A stretch of DNA of 5,706 nt from Planctomycetota bacterium (GTDB taxonomy: Bacteria; Planctomycetota; Phycisphaerae; UBA1845; UTPLA1), in the NCBI GenBank assembly GCA_027295245.1, contig JAPULF010000640.1:1-5706 (forward strand), read 5' to 3'. The translations under genes were made by a program, and so were the position numbers. The notes under the pieces are model-generated. The model ran no database searches. It was not told the DNA's origin and saw nothing but the letters and a program-made list of their open reading frames with translations. Positions 1-5,706 of the stretch are shown in pieces; the stretch's first letter is position 1, and every line of letters starts with the position of its first letter.

Positions 1-150
1 CAGCGCCCCGCGAAGACGCCCGTCAGACGGTGCTTCGGACGCGCTCGAAATCTCCCAACAAATGCGCCGCAGCATGCATTGAGGGCCGTCAATTACATGC
101 CTTTCGATCCTACGGGTGCTCCTCCGGCTGAGCGCGGGCCCGATGGTGAA
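1..150. other. Region downstream of the operon, no supported gene
   Basis: After the pnkp stop no new gene can be supported. Plus-strand frame 2 is open from the edge to TGA 80-82 and would encode a short tail (ending QQMRRSMH), which may be the end of a convergent gene. The minus strand has an ATG at 75 with an open frame to the edge but no ribosome site. The hairpin at 72-100 is the only structure seen. Confidence 0.4.
72..100. terminator. Imperfect hairpin downstream of pnkp, weak terminator candidate
   Basis: This 29-base inverted repeat lies 50 bases past the pnkp stop. The outer stem is GCATG/CATGC (5 pairs), followed by a small internal loop, then ATTGA/TCAAT (5 pairs) around a 6-base loop. 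No T-run follows on the minus strand, and only CTTTC follows on the plus strand. It may be a weak transcript end, perhaps serving a convergent gene, or an mRNA 3' structure, or chance. Confidence 0.25.
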
Positions 151-2760
151 TCAAAGGCGGGGGTCGACGGGTTCGCTTTCGAGGGCGAGGACGGCGAAGA
201 CGCACTCGTGGATGCGGCGGAGGGGTTCGCGGCGGATGAATCGTTCCAGGGCCTCGATGCCGAGGGCGAATTCGCGGAGAGCGAGGGAACGCTTGCGGCC
301 CAGGCCGCGATTGCGCAGGCGGGCGAGGTTCTTGGCGAGCGTGTATTCGGGTCCGTAGATGATGCGGAGGTACTCGGGGCCGCGGCATTTGACGGCGGGC
401 TGGATGAGGCCGCGGCGACCTGTTGCCACGAAGTCGAACGGCTTGATGACCATGCCCTCGCCTCCGCGGGCGGTCAGCGACTCCCACCACTCGACGCCCT
501 GTGTGGGGCCATCGTCGCTTTGGGTGGGGCCGGCGTCGTCGGTCAGATCGATCGCCTTGTACGGCGTTGCGAGGAGGAGCCGGTCGTCGGCGTCGCAGAT
601 TTCGGCGAGCGTGGTCATGTGCCAGGCGTGGTCCCGGTCGGCGTACACGCGTCCCTCGGCGGCGAGGACGTGGAAGGGGGCCAGCTTGAGATCGGCGATC
701 GAATCCACCGGCCAGCAATACCCGCGGTAGGCGTCGACGAACTTGGACGCCATGTCGGCACGCTCGCGATAGCGGTCAAGGATTTCGTCGATGTCGTTGG
801 TTCGGCCGGCGGTTTCCTCCAGGGTCGGAAGTGTCTCGGCGAATGCCGTTTTGGCGGCGGAACCGACGGCGGCGTATTGGTTTTGGAGCAGATCGCGAGC
901 CTTGGCGGACCAGGGCATGAGTTCGCAGTCGAGGCAGAGCCAATCGGTTTCGAGGGTGTTCCATAAGCCGGATCGCTCAACGGCCGTTCGGACGCGATCG
1001 AGCAATTCGGATTCGATCGTCGGGTCTTTGAAGAACCGTCTGCCGGTTCGGGTGTAGCAGACGCCGATGGCGTCGTCCGCCACGCCGAATCGGGTCCGGG
1101 CGGCTTCCTTTTCGCGGCAGACGACAACGACCGCGCGGGAGCCCATGTGTTTCTCTTCGCAGATCACCTTGGTGACGCCGGCGGTGCGGAAGTAGCCGAA
1201 GGCTTCGTCAGGGTGTTCAAGGAGGTTGGGGCGTTTGCTGGTTGCGCAAGGCGACATGGTCGGGGGGAGGTAGATGAGCCACTTGGGGTCGACGGCGAAG
1301 CGCGACATGACCTCGAGGGCGGCGGCGGCATTCTCCTCGCGGAGGGTGACGTTTCGGGCGAGGCGGGTCGTGATGATTCGTTTGCCGGTTACGTCGGCCA
1401 GGTCGAGCAGGTCGTCGTGTTGCTGCTGGGCCGTAAGCGGCGCGTTCGATCGGCTTGGGGCGCGAAGCGGTTTGGCGGGCTCGCAATACACTTTTTCGGC
1501 GGGGACGGAGACGAGTTCGATCTCGGGATAACGCAGGGCGGTGAGGGACCCGCCGAAGACGCAGCCGGTGTCGATGTTGATGGTGCCGTTGAGCCAGTCG
1601 GACTCGGGGACGGGGGTGTGGCCGTAGACGACCCGTGCGCGGCCGCGATATTCGGCGGCCCAGTTGTATCGGATGGGGAGGCCGAACTCGTCGGTCTCGC
1701 CGGTGGTTTCGCCGTAGAGGCAGAACTCGCGGACCTTGCCGGAGCCGCGGCCCTGCATTTCCTCGCGGAGACCGGCGTGGGCGACAACCAGCTTGCCATC
1801 GTCAAATACGTAACGGCTGATTAGCCCGTCGATGAAGTCGACTAGTTCGGCGGAGAATTGCTTGCGGTCGCATTCGGGGAGGGCGTCTATTTCGGCCAGG
1901 GTGGCGGCCAGCCCGTGCGAAATGTTGACGTTTTTGCCGCGAAGCTTGCGGAGGAGCTTGACGTCGTGGTTGCCGGGGATGCAGAGGGCCCGGCCGGCGT
2001 CGACCATGTTGCGCGCGAGCCGGAAGCAATCGAGGATGCGGGGTCCGCGATCACCGAGGTCGCCGAGGAAGACGACCTTGCGGCCTTCGGGGTGTTCATA
2101 GACGCGTCCGGCCCATGGGGAATCGTTTGAGACGCGTGACGCGATCCTGTAACCGAGTCGGTCGAGGAGTGTTTCCAGTTCGTCGCAGCAGCCGTGGAGG
2201 TCGCCGATGATGTCGAAGGGGCCGTGTTCCGACTTGCGGTTGTTCCATAGCGGGACGCGTGCGATCTCGGCGGCTTCGACCTCTTCGGGGGTGTCGAAGA
2301 CGTGGATGTGCCGGAAGCCCTCGCGCTTGAGGCCGCGGAGCGAGCGGCGGAGCTGGGCGCGTTGCTGGGCGATGACGCGCTGGCCGAAGTTGCGGTTGGG
2401 GCGGTCTCGGTTGCGTTCGTGGCAGAGCTTGGCCGGCATGTTGAGTACGAGTGCGACGGGGAGGCAGTGGAACCGACGGGCCAGGGCGACGAGGGGTCTT
2501 CGGGATTCGGGCTGGACGTTGGTTGCGTCGATGACGGTGAGGCGTCCGGCGGCGAGTCGCTTGGCGGCGATGAAGTGGAGGACCTCGAAGGCGTCGTTGG
2601 TGGCGGCCTGGTCGTTTTCATCGTCGGCGACGAGTCCGCGGCAGTAGTCGGAGGAGAGTATTTCCGTGGGCTTGAAGTGTTTATGCGCGAAGGTGGACTT
2701 TCCGGAGCCGGAGGGGCCGATGAGGGTGACGAGGGCGAGTTCGGGAATCGAAAAGGTCAA
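151..2760 (-). CDS. pnkp: Bacterial polynucleotide kinase-phosphatase-ligase (Pnkp), RNA end-healing and sealing enzyme
   Basis: This 869-residue protein matches the usual length (about 870) and three-domain order of bacterial Pnkp. The N-terminal kinase has a P-loop at residues 15-23 (GPSGSGKST, K21/S22), then D38 and R41 and an Arg-rich lid near 116-130; it phosphorylates 5'-OH RNA ends. The middle binuclear metallophosphoesterase (about 180-420) shows D187-x-H189, GDLGDRG at 233-239, GNHD at 263-266, H328, GH at 380-381 and D397; it removes 2',3'-cyclic phosphate and 3'-phosphate. The C-terminal adenylyltransferase/ligase has motif I KHMGSR (nucleophile K537), motif III DCELMPW at 611-617, motif IV EGMVIK at 768-773 and motif V with K791 and R793. 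Every catalytic motif I can check is intact. The start is TTG: an in-frame stop lies two codons upstream, a GAGG lies 9 bases before the TTG, and the N-terminus (SIPELALVTLIG) begins where the family does. The start overlaps the phosphatase stop by two bases, so translation is probably coupled. It normally works with Hen1, which is not seen here. The family call is near certain; activity in this host is inferred. Confidence 0.97.
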   Translation of the reverse strand: MTFSIPELALVTLIGPSGSGKSTFAHKHFKPTEILSSDYCRGLVADDENDQAATNDAFEVLHFIAAKRLAAGRLTVIDATNVQPESRRPLVALARRFHCLPVALVLNMPAKLCHERNRDRPNRNFGQRVIAQQRAQLRRSLRGLKREGFRHIHVFDTPEEVEAAEIARVPLWNNRKSEHGPFDIIGDLHGCCDELETLLDRLGYRIASRVSNDSPWAGRVYEHPEGRKVVFLGDLGDRGPRILDCFRLARNMVDAGRALCIPGNHDVKLLRKLRGKNVNISHGLAATLAEIDALPECDRKQFSAELVDFIDGLISRYVFDDGKLVVAHAGLREEMQGRGSGKVREFCLYGETTGETDEFGLPIRYNWAAEYRGRARVVYGHTPVPESDWLNGTINIDTGCVFGGSLTALRYPEIELVSVPAEKVYCEPAKPLRAPSRSNAPLTAQQQHDDLLDLADVTGKRIITTRLARNVTLREENAAAALEVMSRFAVDPKWLIYLPPTMSPCATSKRPNLLEHPDEAFGYFRTAGVTKVICEEKHMGSRAVVVVCREKEAARTRFGVADDAIGVCYTRTGRRFFKDPTIESELLDRVRTAVERSGLWNTLETDWLCLDCELMPWSAKARDLLQNQYAAVGSAAKTAFAETLPTLEETAGRTNDIDEILDRYRERADMASKFVDAYRGYCWPVDSIADLKLAPFHVLAAEGRVYADRDHAWHMTTLAEICDADDRLLLATPYKAIDLTDDAGPTQSDDGPTQGVEWWESLTARGGEGMVIKPFDFVATGRRGLIQPAVKCRGPEYLRIIYGPEYTLAKNLARLRNRGLGRKRSLALREFALGIEALERFIRREPLRRIHECVFAVLALESEPVDPRL

Positions 2761-3251
2761 TGCTCATCGCCTCGCACGAATCGCTCTACCCAAGTTCGCT
2801 GCGCGGATGTGTCGGGTACTTCGCACCCTCTCGCATCGCTGATTCTCTCAAATGCCGCATCAGGTGAGAATCCGAAACCCGCCAAGACGGCGGCCGCAAG
2901 CATCGCCGAGCGGCCGATTCCCGCGCGACAGTGAATGCCGACTCGTTGGTGTCGAACGAGCAAATCACGTAGGTCTCGCACGAGGCTCGTAGCCGCCGCG
3001 GCATCGGGGGGAACGGATCGATCTTCGATTGGGAATGAAATGAATTTGACCGAATGCTCCTTACATGCTTGCTCCTCGCCGCCGAGATCGAGTTCGTCGC
3101 ATTCATCCTCGGTCAGCAGGGACACGAGCACGTCCAATCCTTGGTCGTGCAATGACGCGATTTCATCCACAAGGTAATCGCCACCGCGAGGACGTGGCAA
3201 GACGGCCAGCCGAACCGGCGCTTCGGTCACCCAGTAGACTTCAGCCTTCAA
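2757..3251 (-). CDS. Dual-specificity/tyrosine phosphatase-fold protein in the RNA-repair operon
   Basis: This is a compact cysteine-dependent phosphatase of 164 residues counted from the TTG at 3251. The active-site loop HCRAGIGRS at residues 107-115 is the classical HCX5RS signature, with nucleophile C108 and phosphate-binding R114. D77 in FPIEDRSVP sits where the general acid of these enzymes is expected. There is no signal peptide or membrane segment, so it should be cytoplasmic. The frame also opens with a TTG at 3260, but that codon directly abuts a GAGGA, whereas the TTG at 3251 has the same GAGGA 9 bases upstream. I therefore prefer 3251, which gives an N-terminus of KAEVYWV. It overlaps the end of the upstream nucleotidyltransferase gene by 11 bases and runs into pnkp by a two-base overlap, so the three genes are very likely co-translated. 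The substrate is unknown: a phosphoprotein, or an RNA or nucleotide phosphate, given the neighbours. The fold call is strong; the role in RNA repair is inferred from context only. Confidence 0.92.
   Translation of the reverse strand: MKAEVYWVTEAPVRLAVLPRPRGGDYLVDEIASLHDQGLDVLVSLLTEDECDELDLGGEEQACKEHSVKFISFPIEDRSVPPDAAAATSLVRDLRDLLVRHQRVGIHCRAGIGRSAMLAAAVLAGFGFSPDAAFERISDARGCEVPDTSAQRTWVERFVRGDEH
2770..2773 (-). promoter_or_regulatory. Shine-Dalgarno for the TTG start of pnkp
   Basis: GAGG on the minus strand lies 9 bases upstream of the TTG start at 2760 and inside the last codons of the phosphatase gene. An in-frame TGA at 2766-2764 excludes any earlier start. Together these decide the unusual TTG start. 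The nearby ATG at 2767 is in another frame. Confidence 0.7.
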
Positions 3252-4002
3252 CAGATTCAATCCTCAGCCGCACCAACAGTTTGTTGAGGGCATCCCGGCA
3301 AGTCGGCGCCTCGATGAGTGTGCAGTCTTCGTGGGCCTGTCGCAATCTGTCGAGCAACCCTTCGTACTGTTTCCGATGAACCGTCAGATCTGTATCCCTG
3401 AGCGAGCATCGTTCCCCGCCCTCCAGCTTTTCCGAAACGAGTTCGTCAATCTGCGGCAATCGAAACTCGTCGTTCAATCGCAATAGGTTGGCCTCAATGC
3501 GACCTGTTTGCATCAGGTGTATTCCGGTCAGGAGGACGCGATAAGTATAGAGCAACGGTTTGATTTTCGGCGGGTCATCTCGGCGGAAGAGCTTCCATTG
3601 ATTCTTTGCGAATGAGCTGTAATGGTGGACGTGATTTCGCGTGATGCACCCGCGCGCGATGTCCTTGAGTTCCTGGTGCTCCGGTGTGGTTTCGACTATT
3701 AGCGGCGAGTAAAGCTGCTCGAGGACGTAGCCATTTCGCCTCAACAACAGGCTGAAGAACCTCTTGATGTCGTGGGTTACCAAGTCGAGTTCCAGGCCTT
3801 GGACGGAGTCGGAGATATCGAGCGTCTCGGGGCCCGTGACGAGGCCGACCACTTCGGCGGCGGGGAGGATGTGGACGCCGCGGATGTCGTAGTCGGAGTC
3901 GGGCGAGGGGAACCCGTAGAGGTGGGCGCCGCTGATCGTGACGAACAGGTGGGGGCAGGGTTGTGCCGCGACGATCTCGTCGATTCTCGGATCGATGTTC
4001 AT
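3241..4002 (-). CDS. RlaP-family (DUF2036-type) polymerase-beta-fold nucleotidyltransferase, intact copy
   Basis: This 253-residue predicted nucleotidyltransferase carries the polymerase-beta superfamily signature: SG at 24-25, then SPDSDYDIRG at 33-42 with metal-binding D37 and D39. D73 in the strand LELDLV is a probable third acidic residue. The remainder is mostly helical and includes IKPLLYTYRVLLTGIH at about 147-162, which matches the same region of the neighbouring frameshifted gene. RlaP proteins are known mainly from comparative genomics as companions of RNA ligases and Pnkp. Their reaction, possibly adding nucleotides to a damaged RNA end, has not to my knowledge been settled. Unlike its neighbour it lacks an N-terminal barrel. 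It starts with ATG 11 bases after the upstream gene's TAG stop, with only a weak A-rich ribosome site. Base composition falls from about 63-70% G+C in the first quarter to about 48-55% in the rest. The fold call is strong, the family call good, and the function inferred. Confidence 0.9.
   Translation of the reverse strand: MNIDPRIDEIVAAQPCPHLFVTISGAHLYGFPSPDSDYDIRGVHILPAAEVVGLVTGPETLDISDSVQGLELDLVTHDIKRFFSLLLRRNGYVLEQLYSPLIVETTPEHQELKDIARGCITRNHVHHYSSFAKNQWKLFRRDDPPKIKPLLYTYRVLLTGIHLMQTGRIEANLLRLNDEFRLPQIDELVSEKLEGGERCSLRDTDLTVHRKQYEGLLDRLRQAHEDCTLIEAPTCRDALNKLLVRLRIESVEG
3261..3265 (-). promoter_or_regulatory. Shine-Dalgarno deciding the phosphatase start
   Basis: GAGGA on the minus strand lies inside the 3' end of the upstream nucleotidyltransferase gene, 9 bases before the TTG at 3251. 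It touches the alternative TTG at 3260 with no spacing, so the downstream TTG is the better start. The same arrangement (GAGG, about 9 bases, TTG) occurs at pnkp. Confidence 0.6.
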
Positions 4003-4013
4003 GCAGGCATTTT

Positions 4014-4917
4014 CTACCGTACCATGCGGCGGCGTGCCGCGACGAGGAAATCGTTGGCCTTCTCATAATCGGGCCGTTCGGGCAGTTTCGTCGTCGCGAA
4101 GGCCGCGTCAAACTCGGTGTGGAGTTGCTTGCGCCAGGATTCGACCCGGCTCCAGTCCATCTCGCCGTTCCGGATTGCGAGCAGCCGGTCGCGATAGGGC
4201 CCCACGGCCACGGGGACGAAACCCTCTTGCAGTATATGTATACCTGAAAGCAGGAGGCGAATCAGGTGCATGGCGTGCTTGGGCTTGATGCTGCCACGGT
4301 TTTTCAGGTCGCGGTTCATCTTTTTGAATTGCGAGAGGACGTAGCCGTTGTATGTTTGGAAGACCAGCCGAGACAGGAAGATCTCTCGCATGTCGAGCAG
4401 GTCTCTTGCGAGCGTGCTCGATGGTGGGGGTGTAGAGGCACTCGAGTATGTTCGGATTGGCCTTCAATCCCAGCACGATGAATCTCTGAAGCTCCCAGTA
4501 GCATTCCTGGGGCTCTTCGTTCTCGAGTTGCTCGGGGGCGCCGTAGAGCGACCAGAGCATTTCGCACGGGGCGACATAGATGCCGCGGCGGTCGGTGTCG
4601 CTTTCTTCGATGTCGAGGCCGTATGCCCGCGAGCCAACGACGCAGCGATAGATGATGCAATTCTGCAGGCCGTATTCGGCCAGGCCGCCTTGGGGCTTTT
4701 GCATCTCGCCGGCCTGAAAGTGGGCGAGGATTTCGATTTCGCTTCGCCGGACCTGGGCTTCGACGCCGCCGGGGTAGCGCACCCGGTAGGCGTGTTCGTG
4801 GTCGGCGGGGGCGGCGATGACGATTCCGACCATTCCGGCGGGGCAGGTATTGCCGCCTCCGACGGGCCGGGTCTCGACCTTGGTGACGATTCGCGTGCCG
4901 AGGGGGAGGATCATCAT
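4014..4917 (-). pseudogene. RlaP-family nucleotidyltransferase with N-terminal SH3-like barrel, split by a frameshift
   Basis: The gene is read in two frames. The first frame (from ATG at 4917) encodes an SH3/KOW-like small barrel at about residues 5-65 (many Val, Ile and Gly, ending YRVRYPGG...RRSEIEIL). It then encodes the nucleotidyltransferase core: GSRAYGLDIEES at 95-106, DTD at 107-109, RRG, and YWELQRF...LKANPNILECLYTP at 140-164. Soon after IEHA at about 167-170 it loses sense and runs on to a stop at 4108. The second frame supplies the missing C-terminus: LARDLLDMREIF..., QTYNGYVLSQFKK, IKPKHAMHLIRLLLSGIH, ending at TAG 4014-4016. Joined, they give a protein of about 302 residues. 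The junction lies near 4408-4417. Comparison with the sister gene suggests two residues are missing, which fits a loss of about 8 bases. It could be a true pseudogene, a recent mutation or an assembly error. The C-terminal piece could also be made separately from ATG 4391. Where the third metal-binding Asp is expected I see Q137/E138, which needs an alignment. Confidence 0.88.
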
Positions 4918-4926
4918 CGCAGGATC

Positions 4927-5586
4927 TCATTCTTCATCGGGGCCCCCGGTCGCGAGCTTGCGTATCAGCGGGGAGGCGTCAAACGCGGCCTCCTCCCGGA
5001 GCCACGAAGGCATGTCTCCGATTCGGGATAACGTGCGGACGGATGATTTGCGACTGATACCGCACGGTGAATGCTCGTATGCAAACAGCATCAGGTCGCG
5101 TGCGCCCGGCAGGGGATGTCGCCCGAAAATGTTTACCAGGTCGAGCGCGAGGCGGTGTAAGTCATCGACGTTCTCCGGAATGAAGATGGCTCGTTCGATG
5201 GCATGGTGGTCGCCGGGCCGGTAGCTTGCTTCGAACATGCTAAGGGCGCCTTTGCACATCGGCTCCGGTTGCTGGCGGGCAAGGGCGAGTTGGCGAACCC
5301 GTGGGTCATCCAGGCGCGAGAGCACCGAGTACGCGACCCGTCGAATCATCGGGCGATGATGGTCGGCGAACGCCAGCAGTGTGTCGTCCGGGGCCGGGTG
5401 TGTCCGGGCCAGGAAGACGTGGAGGTATCGGAAGACTCGGATCGGAATCGTCTCTTGAGACAATCGTTCGACGACGGCGGCGAGTTCGGACTCGGGGGCT
5501 TTGCGGCCCCATGTCCTCAGCCGATAAAGGCCCTGCCGGCCGGCGGCATCGAGATCACCCGGGGTCGTTTCCACCCACTCGATCAC
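4927..5586 (-). CDS. HEAT-repeat-like helical protein, first gene of the cluster in this window
   Basis: This 219-residue soluble protein is of unknown function. It has no catalytic motif, signal peptide or membrane segment that I can see. The pattern is helix-turn-helix units of HEAT type, for example MIRRVAYSVLSRLDDPRVRQ at about 80-99 and the C-terminal unit SWLREEAAFDASPLIRKLA at about 194-212. Between them are segments that look conserved: GDHHAIERAI at 125-134, DDLHRLALDLVNIF at 141-154, and YEHSPCGISRKSSV at 170-183 with one Cys. Such proteins usually act as scaffolds or nucleic-acid/protein binders. The start is GTG and overlaps the TGA of an upstream open frame (GTGA), which supports it, but the same frame also stays open to the window edge, so a longer protein is possible. 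Its TGA is 9 bases before the frameshifted nucleotidyltransferase gene, consistent with one operon. A role in RNA repair is guessed from position only. Confidence 0.75.
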   Translation of the reverse strand: MIEWVETTPGDLDAAGRQGLYRLRTWGRKAPESELAAVVERLSQETIPIRVFRYLHVFLARTHPAPDDTLLAFADHHRPMIRRVAYSVLSRLDDPRVRQLALARQQPEPMCKGALSMFEASYRPGDHHAIERAIFIPENVDDLHRLALDLVNIFGRHPLPGARDLMLFAYEHSPCGISRKSSVRTLSRIGDMPSWLREEAAFDASPLIRKLATGGPDEE

Positions 5587-5706
5587 GTGTTCTGCGGTCC
5601 ATTTGTTGGTTCGCGGCTGCCGGGGGCCATTTGCGTCTTGGTCGGGGCGGCTCTCGTTGTGTTTTTTTTCGCGCGGCCGCGAGATGTTTGAGATACCGAG
5701 CGACGA
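5583..5706 (-). CDS. Possible 3' end of an upstream gene, overlapping the HEAT-like gene by GTGA
   Basis: On the minus strand one frame is open from the window edge to a TGA at 5585-5583. That TGA shares four bases with the GTG start of the next gene. The translated tail is about 40 residues, hydrophilic and basic, with segments such as SRGRAKK and RAAPTK and a final NGPQNT, like a disordered C-terminus. The GTGA overlap is typical of coupled operon genes. However, all three minus-strand frames are open here, so chance is quite possible. I cannot name the gene. Confidence 0.3.
   Translation of the reverse strand, partial: RRSVSQTSRGRAKKNTTRAAPTKTQMAPGSREPTNGPQNT

Noticed and set aside
79..966. 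Long plus-strand open frame opposite pnkp (295 codons)
   Set aside because: It is antisense to the ligase domain, whose motifs are all intact on the minus strand. Its Gly/Glu/Ala/Val-rich composition is the usual mirror of GC-rich codons, and it has no recognisable domain.
1147..2934. Several plus-strand open frames opposite the phosphatase and kinase domains of pnkp
   Set aside because: They are shadows of a well-supported minus-strand gene, with no domain, no consistent ribosome site and skewed Gly/Asp/Ala composition.
4108..4408. Continuation of the first RlaP reading frame after the frameshift
   Set aside because: The sequence becomes Arg/Pro-rich and unlike the family, while the other frame gives clear family sequence, so this is out-of-frame readthrough.
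4400..4425. Programmed ribosomal frameshifting in the RlaP gene
   Set aside because: No slippery heptamer, stop codon or evident stimulating structure is visible at the junction, and residues seem to be missing compared with the sister gene, which points to a deletion.
3938..5224. Plus-strand open frames opposite the RlaP and HEAT-like genes
   Set aside because: They overlap convincing minus-strand coding sequence and show no family features.
1..5706. CRISPR array, tRNA, rRNA or insertion sequence
   Set aside because: No regularly spaced repeats, no cloverleaf-like or rRNA-like sequence and no transposase or terminal inverted repeats were seen; nearly all of the window is coding.

Overview
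This GC-rich window (roughly 60-68% G+C in most places by eye) carries one compact, right-to-left transcribed gene cluster on the minus strand. The gaps between genes are 0-11 bases, or the genes overlap. I read it as a bacterial RNA-repair operon. The organism cannot be fixed from the sequence. The high G+C, TTG/GTG starts and tight packing suit a high-GC environmental bacterium (a planctomycete, myxobacterium or actinobacterium would all fit), but this is only a guess.

Layout in transcription order, from the right edge to the left: (1) a small all-helical, HEAT-repeat-like protein of unknown role, GTG start at 5586, stop at 4927; (2) an RlaP-type polymerase-beta-fold nucleotidyltransferase with an N-terminal SH3-like barrel, 4917-4014, broken by a frameshift near 4408-4417; (3) a second, diverged RlaP-type nucleotidyltransferase, 4002-3241, intact; (4) a dual-specificity/tyrosine phosphatase-fold protein with an intact HCX5RS signature, about 3251-2757; (5) a full-length three-domain polynucleotide kinase-phosphatase-ligase (Pnkp), 2760-151. 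The last 150 bases on the left hold no gene I can support, only a hairpin at 72-100. Upstream of the HEAT-like gene, an open frame ends in a GTGA overlap with its start. It could be the tail of a further operon gene outside the window.

How the parts may work together: bacterial Pnkp is known to heal and seal RNA broken by ribotoxins. Its kinase phosphorylates the 5'-OH end, its metallophosphatase removes the 2',3'-cyclic phosphate or 3'-phosphate, and its ligase domain joins the ends, normally with the 2'-O-methyltransferase Hen1 marking the repaired site. RlaP nucleotidyltransferases were predicted by comparative genomics (Burroughs and Aravind) to belong to RNA-repair systems. Two RlaP proteins, a phosphatase and a HEAT-like scaffold beside Pnkp suggest an extended pathway that may also rebuild or remodel RNA ends. 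Hen1 is not in the window. The most notable oddities are the frameshift in one of the two RlaP genes, the unknown biochemical roles of RlaP, the phosphatase and the HEAT-like protein, and a lower-GC stretch covering the phosphatase gene and most of the intact RlaP gene.
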